In this document: positions 15,722-23,873 of the stretch, piece after piece
Layout of the letters: each line of letters begins with the position of its first letter
How positions within the stretch are numbered: the first letter of the stretch is position 1
Assembly: GCA_902465015.1 (NCBI GenBank)
Contig: CABQLK010000010.1
Coordinates: forward strand, 1-53,015
Origin: an uncultured Collinsella sp.
GTDB taxonomy: Bacteria > Actinomycetota > Coriobacteriia > Coriobacteriales > Coriobacteriaceae
Reading direction: 5' to 3'
Length of the DNA stretch: 53,015 nucleotides
Program-made: the position numbers and the translations under genes
Notes under the pieces: generated by a model
The model's database searches: none
What the model saw: only the letters and a program-made list of their open reading frames with translations
Told to the model about the DNA's origin: nothing

Positions 15722-17350
15722 TTACAGTGAGTCGATAAAGCGCTGCTGGGCGGCGCGGCCGGCTTCGTCCCACTTGAAGACGCCAGCGTTGTCGAGCACG
15801 TGGCCAAACACCACGCCGACCTCTTCGTGCAGGATATCGATGGCGTTGTCGGCCGTAAGCTCGTCGGCGCGGCGGGCAAAAACGTCCTCGGCCCATTCGG
15901 CGTGGCCGTGGCAAAGGTCGTCGCCCTCGAGCGCGCTGGCAAGGTCGTAGCTGGTATCGGCTTTGGCCGCCAGTAGGTGCTCGCGGACAGCGCCGAGCTC
16001 GGGGACCAAGCGCGGCGGCAAAATGGCCAGGCCCATGACCTCGATCAGGCCGATGTTCTCCTTCTTAATGTGGTGGTACTCGGCATGCGGGTGGAACACA
16101 CCCAGCGGATGCTCGTCGGTCGTGATATTGCAGCGAAGCGCCAGGTAGGCCTCGTAGATTTCGCCGCCGGCATTTCCGCGGGAGTCGACGCGGCGGATGA
16201 CGGGCGTCACGGTGTTGTGCGCCACGCCATCGGCTGTGTGCGCGATGACGCCCACGGACTCGTCGGTCCACTCGCGCCAGGCGAGGATAATCTTCTCGGC
16301 AGCGTCGAGCAGCTGAGCGCGGTCATGCGAGCGCAGACGCAGCACCGAGAGCGGCCACTGCAGCACAGTGCCGGTGACCTGGTCAAATCCGGGCACGCTA
16401 AACTGCGAGACTTCGGTGGAATGCATCATGGGGAACTCATGCGCGCCGCCCTGGAAGTGGTCGTGCGAAAGAATCGAGCCGCCCACGATGGGCAGGTCGG
16501 CGTTGGAGCCAATAAAGTAGTGCGGGAACAGGTCGACGAAGTCGAGCAGACAGGTCAGACCCTTGCGGTCTACGTGCATCGGGCGATGCTCGGAGCTCAT
16601 GGCAATGCAGTGCTCGTTAAAGTACGCGTACGGGCTGTACTGGAAGCCCCAGCGCTCGCCGTCGAGCTGGATGGGGATAACGCGCAGATTCTGGCGGGCG
16701 GGGTGAGCACCGCCGTCGGCTGCGGCGGAGCGTCCGGGATAGCCCTCGTTTTCGATGCAGAGCTGGCAGGCGGGATACTTCTCGCCCTTGTTCCTGGCTG
16801 CGCCTGCCGCGGCGATATCGCGCGGGTCCTTCTCAGGCTTGGACAGGTTGATAGTGATCTCAAGATCGCCCCAGTTGGTGGGGGTGCTCCATTTGATGTT
16901 GCGCGCGATGGCGGCACGGCGCACGTAGCCGGCGTCGCAGCACAGGCCGTAGAACCAGTCGGTTGCGGCGCGAGGCTCGTTGACGCCCATACGTCCGTTG
17001 AACTCTTCGTTTACAACCGAAGGCCTCGGCATGAGCGCGCCCATGATGCGCATGGCGATGCGGTCGCGACCCGACGCCGTGTCCTCGGCGGCGCCGTTGG
17101 CAACGGCAGCCTCGGAAAGCGCGGCAAGCGTGCCTTCAAGGTCAAAGTCGGGCAGGGTATCGGGGTGCAAGAGCGAGAGTTTCTCAACCTGGAGCGCCCA
17201 GGCCATATCGAGCGCGGGCCCCGTAGCGCCGATGCACTCCAAAATGGTGTTGTATGCCCAGATGCGGTCGTCCTGGCCGATCATCGATCGGTGGATGGCG
17301 TACTCGATCAGGTTCTGCGCGGCCTCGCGCACGTCAGTCATTACAGCCAT
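15722..17350 (-). CDS. galT: UDP-glucose--hexose-1-phosphate uridylyltransferase (Gram-positive type)
   Basis: Leloir-pathway enzyme that swaps UMP between UDP-glucose and galactose-1-phosphate. The 542 aa match the long Gram-positive GalT class rather than the shorter E. coli type. The motif LSHDHFQGG provides the catalytic-region histidines, and further conserved phrases are VFHPHAEYHHIKKENIGLIE and HEFPMM. Its first codons overlap the galK stop by 10 nt (ATGGCTGTAATG), so translation is coupled; Met4 is an alternative start. The class is typically involved in galactose or galactose-1-phosphate recycling. No UDP-galactose 4-epimerase gene is in the window. Confidence 0.94.
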   Translation of the reverse strand: MAVMTDVREAAQNLIEYAIHRSMIGQDDRIWAYNTILECIGATGPALDMAWALQVEKLSLLHPDTLPDFDLEGTLAALSEAAVANGAAEDTASGRDRIAMRIMGALMPRPSVVNEEFNGRMGVNEPRAATDWFYGLCCDAGYVRRAAIARNIKWSTPTNWGDLEITINLSKPEKDPRDIAAAGAARNKGEKYPACQLCIENEGYPGRSAAADGGAHPARQNLRVIPIQLDGERWGFQYSPYAYFNEHCIAMSSEHRPMHVDRKGLTCLLDFVDLFPHYFIGSNADLPIVGGSILSHDHFQGGAHEFPMMHSTEVSQFSVPGFDQVTGTVLQWPLSVLRLRSHDRAQLLDAAEKIILAWREWTDESVGVIAHTADGVAHNTVTPVIRRVDSRGNAGGEIYEAYLALRCNITTDEHPLGVFHPHAEYHHIKKENIGLIEVMGLAILPPRLVPELGAVREHLLAAKADTSYDLASALEGDDLCHGHAEWAEDVFARRADELTADNAIDILHEEVGVVFGHVLDNAGVFKWDEAGRAAQQRFIDSL

Positions 17351-18546
17351 GCCGCGTAAGCCCCCTTGTCAGAGATGGCGTAGTGACGGGCAGAGCCCTC
17401 GCCCAGCCAGCCGTTCATCTTGGCAATGAAGGTGTCGACCAGGTCGAGCGGCACGAAGGCCTGGATGGTGCCACCAAAGCCGCCACCGTGGATACGGACG
17501 GCGCCGCGGCCGTCGAGCACGTGCTCGGCCAGCGCCAGGGCATACATGGAAGGCTGCTCGGAACCCAGCTTGGCAACAACATTCTGCAGGTACATGGCAG
17601 AGCTGGCGCCGGACTCGCGCGTCAGGACCAGGAACTGGTCGATGTCGCCGGCGTTCAGAGCTGCCCAGCGCTTGTCGACCAGGCCGTTCTCGTACCAGTA
17701 GTGAACGGCGCGCAGGCAGGCACGGTCGCCCAGCTTGGCGCGCAGCTCGGGGAGCTTGGCGTCAAAGTCGGCAACGTTTACCTCGCACAGGCGTGCCTTG
17801 CCAAACTCGGCGGCAACGTCCTGCATCTCGCGCGGAACGGCGGCGTAGTCGTCGGTAGCTGCCACATGGTCGGCGCCAACCTTAACGAGCACGAGCGCAT
17901 AACCGTGATCCTCAAAGTTGAGCTCGAGCTTCTGGGTCTTAGGCTGAGCCTGGTCCTCAAAGTCCATGTAGGCGAGGCCACCCAGGCATACGGCGGCCTG
18001 GTCCATCAGACCGCAGGGCTTGCCGTAGTAGTTGTTCTCGGTGCGCTGGCTCATCTGCGCGAGCGCGACGGGCTCGATGGCGGGCGCGCCCCAGAGCGTC
18101 TCCATGGCGCGGCCGTACGCGGCCTCGACGGCAGCGGAGCTGGAAAGGCCGCCGCCCGAGGGGACGGAGCAGGTGAAGGCGAAATCGAAGCCGTGGGGCT
18201 CAACGCCAAGGGCTGCAATCTCGTGGGCCATACCGCGCACGAGGCTTGCGGACGTGCCCTTCTCGGACTCCTGAACGCCTAGCGTGTCGAGCGCGATTTC
18301 AAAGGTGGGATAGCCCTCGTCGGCTACGCGAACCTTGTTGGAATCGGTTGCCACGGCGATGCCGTCGACGGCGACATCGAGCGAGCCGGCGATAACGTGG
18401 CCACCCTCGTGGTCGGTGTGGTTGCCGCTGATCTCGGAACGGCCGGGCGCGTGCACGTAGAGCACCTGGCGGTCGCCGATGGGGCCAAACTCCTCCTCAA
18501 ACAGCTTGGTGAGCGTGGCGAATGTCTTTTCGTCGGGGGTGGTCAT
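17341..18546 (-). CDS. galK: Galactokinase
   Basis: Phosphorylates galactose to galactose-1-phosphate, first step of the Leloir route, 401 aa. GHMP-kinase features: the galactokinase signature APGRSEISGNHTDHEGG near the N-terminus, the ATP-binding PSGGGLSSSAAVE, and the C-terminal HGGGFGGTIQAF. The ATG at 18546 follows AGGA at good distance; an upstream ATG at 18570 is less likely. First gene of galK-galT, divergent from the LacI-type regulator at 18884. Confidence 0.95.
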   Translation of the reverse strand: MTTPDEKTFATLTKLFEEEFGPIGDRQVLYVHAPGRSEISGNHTDHEGGHVIAGSLDVAVDGIAVATDSNKVRVADEGYPTFEIALDTLGVQESEKGTSASLVRGMAHEIAALGVEPHGFDFAFTCSVPSGGGLSSSAAVEAAYGRAMETLWGAPAIEPVALAQMSQRTENNYYGKPCGLMDQAAVCLGGLAYMDFEDQAQPKTQKLELNFEDHGYALVLVKVGADHVAATDDYAAVPREMQDVAAEFGKARLCEVNVADFDAKLPELRAKLGDRACLRAVHYWYENGLVDKRWAALNAGDIDQFLVLTRESGASSAMYLQNVVAKLGSEQPSMYALALAEHVLDGRGAVRIHGGGFGGTIQAFVPLDLVDTFIAKMNGWLGEGSARHYAISDKGAYAAWL

Positions 18547-18585
18547 AGGAGTCCTTTCCTTGGCGCGCACGGGGAGTTTTGCGTC

Positions 18586-18605
18586 GTTATGAGTACGTTA
18601 ACAAC
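18586..18605. promoter_or_regulatory. gal operator (a)
   Basis: TTATGAGTACGTTAACA, about 40 nt before the galK start. It is mirrored by operator (b) at 18652. Confidence 0.78.
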
Positions 18606-18651
18606 TTGAAGCGACATGAACCAAGTGTTCACGATGCCGCACGGTACGGGC

Positions 18652-18672
18652 TATGTTAACGTACTCATAACA
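18652..18672. promoter_or_regulatory. gal operator (b)
   Basis: TGTTAACGTACTCATAA, the exact reverse complement of the 17-nt core of operator (a), about 66 nt away. The pair could support looping. Between them lies the galK promoter region. Confidence 0.78.
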
Positions 18673-18774
18673 CATCGCTTGTCACTTTTTGAGAATCTGG
18701 TAATCGGTAGAAATACAGCCGTGAACGGTACTGCCGTATGGACTTATAAAGCAGAAGAGATGCGGATAGAAAAA

Positions 18775-18794
18775 GTAGAGTACGTTAACATGCG
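18775..18794. promoter_or_regulatory. gal operator (c)
   Basis: GAGTACGTTAACATG (18779-18793), same core, about 90 nt before the regulator gene, suggesting autoregulation. A CCGTGAACGGTA motif lies at 18719-18730 in the same 337-nt gap (18547-18883). Confidence 0.72.
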
Positions 18795-18883
18795 TCCGAC
18801 GATAGCGGGCCTCGGCGCGGGGTGTATTTCTGCCCGGGCCGGCATTCACGCTATTCAGATCTCGCAAGGGTGAAGGTGATCCA

Positions 18884-19915
18884 GTGGCAAGGCGCCCGTC
18901 CAACGATACAGGTACGCGTCCGGTCTCCATGGCCGACGTCGCCCGCGCTGCTGGCGTTTCGCAGCAGACGGTTTCGCGCGTCGCCAACGGCTTGCCCAAC
19001 GTTAACGAGCAGACGCGCCAGCGCGTGCAGGCCGCGATGCAAGAGCTCGGCTTTCGTCCGAGTTATGCCGGTCGCTCGCTGCGCGATGGCCGTTACCATT
19101 CGGTCGGCCTGTGCATCAACGATGTCACCAAGTTTGGTAACCTCTCAATGATCGACGGCATCGCCAGCGCTGCTCGCGAGCATAATTGCGCCATCACGCT
19201 GGTCGAGATGTCCAAGACCGAGGAATTCTCGCTTGCCGAGGCCACGCGTCGTATGGGCGCATTACCGGTGGACGGCATCATTATCGGCATGAGTCGCATG
19301 GCGCCTGATTTTGAGACGTTTGATCCACTGCCGGGCATTGGCACGGTCATCGTTACCATGTACGCGCATCCGCGCGTGACCACGGTCGATTCCGACCATT
19401 ACGGCTGCTCGTTATTGCTTATGGATCATCTGTTTGAGCTGGGGCACGAGCAGATTCGCTATATTGGCGGCCCGTCCTTTTCGGTCGACGAGCAATTTCG
19501 TCGCGCCGGTTGGCAAGATGCACTCAAGCGTAAACACATCGAGCCGGTAGAGCCGCTCGAGGGTGACTGGTCTGCCAACAGCGGTTACGAAGCCGGCAGG
19601 TATCTGGCCGAGCACGACCGCACCATGACGGCGATCTATGCGGCAAACGACCAGATGGCCAACGGCGCGATCGCCGCGCTGCGCGATGGCGGTCTGCGCG
19701 TGCCCGAGGACGTGAGCGTGGTGGGCGTCGACGATTCGCTCGATGATTTTGTGGCACACAACGAGCTCACGACCGTGCGATTCGATCTACATCAGCGCGG
19801 ACGCGAGGTATTCGAGCATGCGGTTCCCGAGGCGGGTACGGCGGGCAAAACCGTTGCCATTCGTATTCCCGGTCAGCTCATTATTCGACATAGTACGGCG
19901 ATACCACGCTCATAG
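18884..19915 (+). CDS. LacI-family regulator of galK-galT
   Basis: Repressor of 343 aa with helix-turn-helix MADVARAAGVSQQTVSRVAN (about residues 17-36) and a PBP-like effector domain (AANDQMANGAIAAL, VSVVGVDDSLDD). It is divergent from galK, with three ATGAGTACGTTAACA-type operators between. Start is a GTG at 18884 after GAAGGTGA. Closest in the window to the cassette 1 regulator at 3978: both carry RVxNGxPNV after the recognition helix, and their operators differ by one base (C or T at position 6). Galactose or galactose-1-phosphate is the likely effector. Confidence 0.9.
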   Translation: MARRPSNDTGTRPVSMADVARAAGVSQQTVSRVANGLPNVNEQTRQRVQAAMQELGFRPSYAGRSLRDGRYHSVGLCINDVTKFGNLSMIDGIASAAREHNCAITLVEMSKTEEFSLAEATRRMGALPVDGIIIGMSRMAPDFETFDPLPGIGTVIVTMYAHPRVTTVDSDHYGCSLLLMDHLFELGHEQIRYIGGPSFSVDEQFRRAGWQDALKRKHIEPVEPLEGDWSANSGYEAGRYLAEHDRTMTAIYAANDQMANGAIAALRDGGLRVPEDVSVVGVDDSLDDFVAHNELTTVRFDLHQRGREVFEHAVPEAGTAGKTVAIRIPGQLIIRHSTAIPRS

Positions 19916-20044
19916 TTTGTGCAGGTAAACGGTGGTATATTCCGTCTCAATAACAATCGATAAGGATGTTGGCAGATAGCCGTGGCTATGGAGACGAGTG
20001 TTATGATAGACGGGTTCTTTTGTCTATCTAGGAGGCTTTGCCTG

Positions 20045-21205
20045 ATGGAGATCACCAAGGATATCCGCTACATTGGCGTCGACGATCACGACATTGACCT
20101 GTTCGAGGGCCAGTATGACGTGTCCGAGAATGGTATGGCATACAACAGCTACGTTATCTTGGGCGACAAGATCGCCGTCGCCGATTCGGTCGACGGTGGT
20201 TTTGTCGACGAGTGGCTCGGCAACCTCGAGGCCGTGCTCGATGGCCGTACGCCCGACTACCTGGTTGTCCATCACATGGAGCCCGATCACTCCGCCGGTA
20301 TCGCCGCCTTTATGGAGCGCTATCCCCAGGCACAGATTGTGGCCAGCATGGGCGCCTTCCGCATGATGGTCAACTACTTTGGCACCGACTTCCCCGAGCG
20401 CAAGATGGTCGTCAAAGATGGCGACGTGCTCGACTTGGGTGGCCACAGCCTAACGTTTGTCGGCGCCCCCAACGTGCACTGGCCCGAGGTGCTCTTCTCC
20501 TATGAGGCCACTGACAAGGTGCTCTTTAGCGCCGATGGCTTTGGAAAGTTTGGCGCCAACGACATCGAGGATCCCGAGGGCTGGGCTTGCGAGGCTCGCC
20601 GCTACTACTTTGGCATCGTCGGTAAGTTCGGCAAGTTCGTGCAGGCCGTGCTCAAGAAGGCCGCCGACCTGGACATCCAGATCATCTGTCCGCTCCACGG
20701 CCCCGTGCTGACCGAGAACCTGGGCTATTACCTCGACACCTATAACACCTGGTCGAGTTATCAGCCCGAGGACGAGGGCATCACGATCGCCTATGCGAGT
20801 GTGTATGGCCATCTGAAGGCTGCCGTCGAGGAGCTCGCCGCAGCGCTCGAGGCTCGCGGTCAGAAGGTCTCCGTCTTTGACCTGGCTCGCGACGATATGG
20901 CCGAGGCGGTTGAGGACGCGTTCCGCTATGATCGTCTGGTGCTCGCTTCCATCACCTATCAGGGCGAGATCTTCCCGTTCATGAGCACCTTTATCCACAC
21001 GCTTGCCGAGCACGCCTATCAGAACCGTACGGTGGCACTCGTCGAGGCCGGCTCCTGGGCGCCCACCGCTGCCAAGGTTATGACCAAGGAGCTCGAGGGC
21101 ATGAAGGACATCACCCTGGCGCAGAACAAGGTGACCGTCCTGGGTTCGCTCAACGACGCCTCGCGCGCTCAGATCGAGGTTCTCGCCGACGAGCTTTCCA
21201 AGTAG
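20045..21205 (+). CDS. Flavodiiron protein (A-type flavoprotein)
   Basis: Cytoplasmic oxygen (or NO) reductase of 386 aa. The N-terminal beta-lactamase-like domain carries the di-iron motif HMEPDH (His77, Glu79, Asp81, His82) and later ligands in VHWPE, FSADGFG and CPLHGPV. The C-terminal flavodoxin domain (about 245-386) starts ITIAYASVYGHLKAAVEEL for FMN. There is no rubredoxin tail, so it needs an outside electron donor. AGGAGG lies 9 nt before the ATG at 20045; the upstream ATG at 19982 is unlikely. Sits alone between the gal regulator and a convergent DeoR gene. In an anaerobe it would protect oxygen-labile enzymes such as pyruvate formate-lyase. Confidence 0.94.
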   Translation: MEITKDIRYIGVDDHDIDLFEGQYDVSENGMAYNSYVILGDKIAVADSVDGGFVDEWLGNLEAVLDGRTPDYLVVHHMEPDHSAGIAAFMERYPQAQIVASMGAFRMMVNYFGTDFPERKMVVKDGDVLDLGGHSLTFVGAPNVHWPEVLFSYEATDKVLFSADGFGKFGANDIEDPEGWACEARRYYFGIVGKFGKFVQAVLKKAADLDIQIICPLHGPVLTENLGYYLDTYNTWSSYQPEDEGITIAYASVYGHLKAAVEELAAALEARGQKVSVFDLARDDMAEAVEDAFRYDRLVLASITYQGEIFPFMSTFIHTLAEHAYQNRTVALVEAGSWAPTAAKVMTKELEGMKDITLAQNKVTVLGSLNDASRAQIEVLADELSK

Positions 21206-21227
21206 CGATATTTCGCTTTTAACGAGC

Positions 21228-21271
21228 AAACCACCACGAAGGGGACAGGCACCTTTGTGGTGGTTTTTGTT
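21228..21271. terminator. Bidirectional terminator with GGGGACAGG loop
   Basis: AACCACCACGAAGG pairs with CCTTTGTGGTGGTT, with GGACAGGCA at the loop and TTTTTGTTT after it. It serves the converging flavodiiron and DeoR genes. The same loop word recurs in other hairpins of the window (29890, 47865). Confidence 0.82.
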
Positions 21272-22074
21272 TAAGCGCCGGCGATGACGAGATTTGGGCG
21301 AGCGTCGTCGGCGGTCTCGGCGATTGAGGTAGCGACGGCGCCATCGGGATCACGGTCCATCACGATGGCGCCGACATCGGTCAGCCTGGCAAAGCGGTAC
21401 ATGCCGCGTCCGTTAACCTTGCTGGCGTCCATGAGGGCGACGCTTTGACGGGCGGCACCGACCATAGCCGCTTTGGTCTCGGCCATCTGCGGAAAGTCGG
21501 TCGTAAAGCCGCAGCCGGGAACAAAAGCGCCAGGGCACATGACGGCAAGGTCGGCGTGGACCATTTGGAGCGCCTGCATGGTAAGTGGGCCGTACAGATA
21601 GCGATGACCTTTGCGCAGTGCCCCGCCCAGCATGACGACATCGACCGAGGGCATGCTCTCGTCGATATAATCGGCGATGGTAATGTCGGCCGTGATGACG
21701 GTGATGCCATCGCGCTGGTCGAGGAGCCGGACAAACTCGAGAGCGGTGGTGCCCGAATCGACGAGTAGGGTGTCGCCAGTGCCGACGAGTTCAATGGCGC
21801 TTTGTGCGATGGCCTGCTTGGCGGCGACGTTGACATTGATGCGGCGATCCTGCGTGGAGACGGTTAGGCGTTTGTGGAGCGACACAGCGCCGCCATGTGT
21901 GCGGCGCAGCTTGCCTGCTTCGGCGAGCGCGTCCAGGTCGGCGCGGGCGGTGACGGAGGACACGCCAAAGGTCTGGGCGATTTCTGCTACCTGCACCGAG
22001 GCATTATGATCGAGCATTTCCATAATGGCGGTACGGCGTTCGTCGGCAAAAGCGCGGTTGGTGGCTTGGGCCAT
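21271..22074 (-). CDS. DeoR-family transcriptional regulator
   Basis: Regulator of about 267 aa. The N-terminal DeoR helix-turn-helix includes VQVAEIAQTFGVSSVTARAD, then the sugar-phosphate-binding DeoR C-terminal domain with TLLVDSGTTALEFVRLL (phosphate loop) and ITADITIADYI. The ATG at 22074 follows GGAG; an in-frame ATG at 22131 lacks a ribosome site. It is divergent from the class II aldolase gene, so control by tagatose-6-phosphate or a related sugar phosphate, as for lactococcal LacR, is plausible. The TGTTCGATATTG motif in the gap recurs before lacF and the first lacG-like gene. Confidence 0.88.
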   Translation of the reverse strand: MAQATNRAFADERRTAIMEMLDHNASVQVAEIAQTFGVSSVTARADLDALAEAGKLRRTHGGAVSLHKRLTVSTQDRRINVNVAAKQAIAQSAIELVGTGDTLLVDSGTTALEFVRLLDQRDGITVITADITIADYIDESMPSVDVVMLGGALRKGHRYLYGPLTMQALQMVHADLAVMCPGAFVPGCGFTTDFPQMAETKAAMVGAARQSVALMDASKVNGRGMYRFARLTDVGAIVMDRDPDGAVATSIAETADDARPNLVIAGA

Positions 22075-22206
22075 GCTTGCTCCATTCTCGGCTAAATTTG
22101 CAGGAATTGTGTTGACTCTATTTTCGTTCATTTTCTTTTTGAGTAAGAAAACACCTTTCTATTACTTATCTTTTCTATAAAAGAAAGACGCTGAACGCCC
22201 AAAATT

Positions 22207-22218
22207 CAATATCGAACA
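22207..22218. promoter_or_regulatory. TGTTCGATATTG motif, site 3 (inverted)
   Basis: CAATATCGAACA in the 334-nt divergent gap 22075-22408 between the DeoR gene and the aldolase gene. The same gap is A/T-rich with repeated TTTCTTTT and AAAAGAAA words at 22130-22190. Confidence 0.45.
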
Positions 22219-22408
22219 TGTCCACTCGGCTCAAATTCCTTCCGTTTACTTTTCAAAAACGACTGTATTGACCTGCATGGGCTTAATATCTCGCGCGTGT
22301 AAAGCCGCTGAATTTCATACAATGAGCGCAGCAAAACGCAAGGTAATAGGCCTTGCGGACACGTACGCCCGATGTCCAGATGCGGGCGAGGGAGAGGAGC
22401 AAACGCTC

Positions 22409-23266
22409 ATGGCACTTGTTACCACCGAAAAGATGCTTAAGGACGCTCAGGCCGGCCACTACGCCGTCGGCGCGTTCAACGTCGAGAACCTCGAGTTTGT
22501 TATGGCCGTTCTGGCTGCTGCCGAGGAGACCAAGTCCCCCGTCATCATGCAGACCACCCCGGGCACCATCAAGACCGCTGGTCTGGACTACTTCTACGGC
22601 ATGGTCAAGGCTGCCGCCGAGCGCGCTTCCGTGCCCGTCGCTCTGCACCTCGATCACGGCGATGGCTATGACCGCTGCATGCAGGCTTTCCGCACTGGCT
22701 ATACCTCTGTCATGATCGACGGTTCGCACGAGTCCTTCGAGGACAACATCGCCCTGACCAAGTCCGTCGCCGATGCTGGCCGCGCCATGGGCGTGCCCGT
22801 CGAGGCTGAGCTTGGTAAGGTTGGCGGCAAGGAGGACGACGGTCCCGCGGTTGAGGGCGAGAGCCCCTACACCGATCCTGCCGAGGCCAAGGAGTTTGTC
22901 GAGCGCACCGGCTGCACCTCCCTCGCAATTGGCGTTGGCACCAGCCACGGCGTGTACACGAGCGATCCGCACATCGAGCAGTCCGTGGTCAAGGCCATCC
23001 GCGACGCCGTCGACGTGCCGCTGGTTCTGCACGGCACCTCCGGTGTGCCCGATGAGCAGGTTGCCGAGGCTGTGAAGAACGGCATCTGCAAGGTTAACTA
23101 CGCTACCGAGCTGCGTCAGGCCTACACCAAGGGCTTCATGGCCTACATGGCCGAGAACCCCGCCTGCTTCGACCCCAAGAAGCCGGCCAAGGAGGGCATG
23201 CGTGAGATCACCGAGCTGGTTAAGATCCGCATGACCAACCTCAACTCTGTGGGCAAAGCAGAGTAA
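22409..23266 (+). CDS. Class II fructose/tagatose-bisphosphate aldolase
   Basis: Zinc-dependent aldolase of 285 aa that splits a ketose-1,6-bisphosphate to dihydroxyacetone phosphate and glyceraldehyde-3-phosphate. Metal-site region HLDHGD with its His, then IDGSHESFEDN, the Glu/Gly segment VEAELGKVGGKEDD, and the phosphate-binding Gly-rich LHGTSGVPDEQV. The ATG at 22409 follows GGAGAGGAG; an upstream in-frame start at 22268 is unlikely. No class I LacD is present in the window, and the lac-type DeoR neighbour suggests it handles tagatose-1,6-bisphosphate, perhaps along with fructose-1,6-bisphosphate as the glycolytic enzyme. Which substrate is preferred cannot be read here. Confidence 0.92.
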   Translation: MALVTTEKMLKDAQAGHYAVGAFNVENLEFVMAVLAAAEETKSPVIMQTTPGTIKTAGLDYFYGMVKAAAERASVPVALHLDHGDGYDRCMQAFRTGYTSVMIDGSHESFEDNIALTKSVADAGRAMGVPVEAELGKVGGKEDDGPAVEGESPYTDPAEAKEFVERTGCTSLAIGVGTSHGVYTSDPHIEQSVVKAIRDAVDVPLVLHGTSGVPDEQVAEAVKNGICKVNYATELRQAYTKGFMAYMAENPACFDPKKPAKEGMREITELVKIRMTNLNSVGKAE

Positions 23267-23299
23267 CAGCAAGGGTACTCCGACTCGCTACATATCCCG

Positions 23300-23424
23300 G
23301 GGAGGGACGAGGGCTTAGTTCCCCAATCGTCCTCGGGCATGCAAAAAGCCTCGCTGCGCACTTCGTGCGGCGAGGCTTTTTGCCCCCTGCGGAAAGATTG
23401 GGGAACTAAGCCCTCGTCCCTCCC
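23300..23424. repeat. Long inverted-repeat terminator element, copy 1
   Basis: Outer arms 23300-23328 and 23396-23424 form a perfect 29-bp stem (starts GGGAGGGACGAGGGC). Inside, GCAAAAAGCCTCGC pairs with GCGAGGCTTTTTGC (23341-23382) as a terminator after the aldolase gene. Flank words CGTCCTCGGGCATGC and CCCTGCGG recur in copy 2 at 39830-39930 with different arms. Confidence 0.85.
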
Positions 23425-23505
23425 AGGTTGACCTACTCGAGGTCATCGCCCTTGTGGCGTTAGGCGGAACAATTGGAGCGTTAGGGCTACTTTGTTGATG
23501 AGGGG

Positions 23506-23715
23506 TTAGTATGCCCGGGCTTGGTTGGGGAATGACTTGTTTAGGGATGATTGGAGCTTTTCGAACGATGCTCGCAAGTTGAGGTTTTGGTCGGTTGAGC
23601 GTTTTGGCTGCGAGGTGGGGGAGTCGAGGAGGCTGTCTCTCTGTGTCGGGGGGAAGGAGAAAAGGTTTGCATGTTTTAGGGATGGCTGCTGTGCTGCGTC
23701 ATTGGAAGAATGCAT
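23506..23715 (-). CDS. Possible small protein (doubtful)
   Basis: 69-codon frame with GAGGAGG about 10 nt before its ATG; the ribosome site lies inside the end of the frame at 23718. The product is Ser/Gln/Asn/Pro-rich (FSFPPTQRDSLLDSP) with no recognised family or membrane segment. Codon use is unlike the genes around it. It may be a chance frame or a remnant. Confidence 0.22.
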   Translation of the reverse strand: MHSSNDAAQQPSLKHANLFSFPPTQRDSLLDSPTSQPKRSTDQNLNLRASFEKLQSSLNKSFPNQARAY

Positions 23716-23717
23716 GC

Positions 23718-23873
23718 TTATGCGGCCTCCTCGATGTCCACCAAAAGGTTGCGCACGGGGTTTGCTGCTAGGTCCCGTGCGTTGGCAGTATTATGCCGCG
23801 GCTGTTGCAAAGAAGCGCTAAAGAAAGGCTTAATCAGGTTTGATGTTGCGATGAAACCGCAGGTCAAAGTCAT
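23718..23873 (-). CDS. Possible small protein (doubtful)
   Basis: 51-codon frame ending NPVRNLLVDIEEAA, which reads like a genuine protein C-terminus. No clear ribosome site before its ATG and no family recognised. Could be the tail of a decayed gene. Confidence 0.2.
   Translation of the reverse strand: MTLTCGFIATSNLIKPFFSASLQQPRHNTANARDLAANPVRNLLVDIEEAA

Noticed and set aside
22268..22408. 47-residue extension of the aldolase
   Set aside because: The extension lacks a ribosome site and runs through the divergent regulatory region; GGAGAGGAG precedes the ATG at 22409, which matches the usual aldolase N-terminus.
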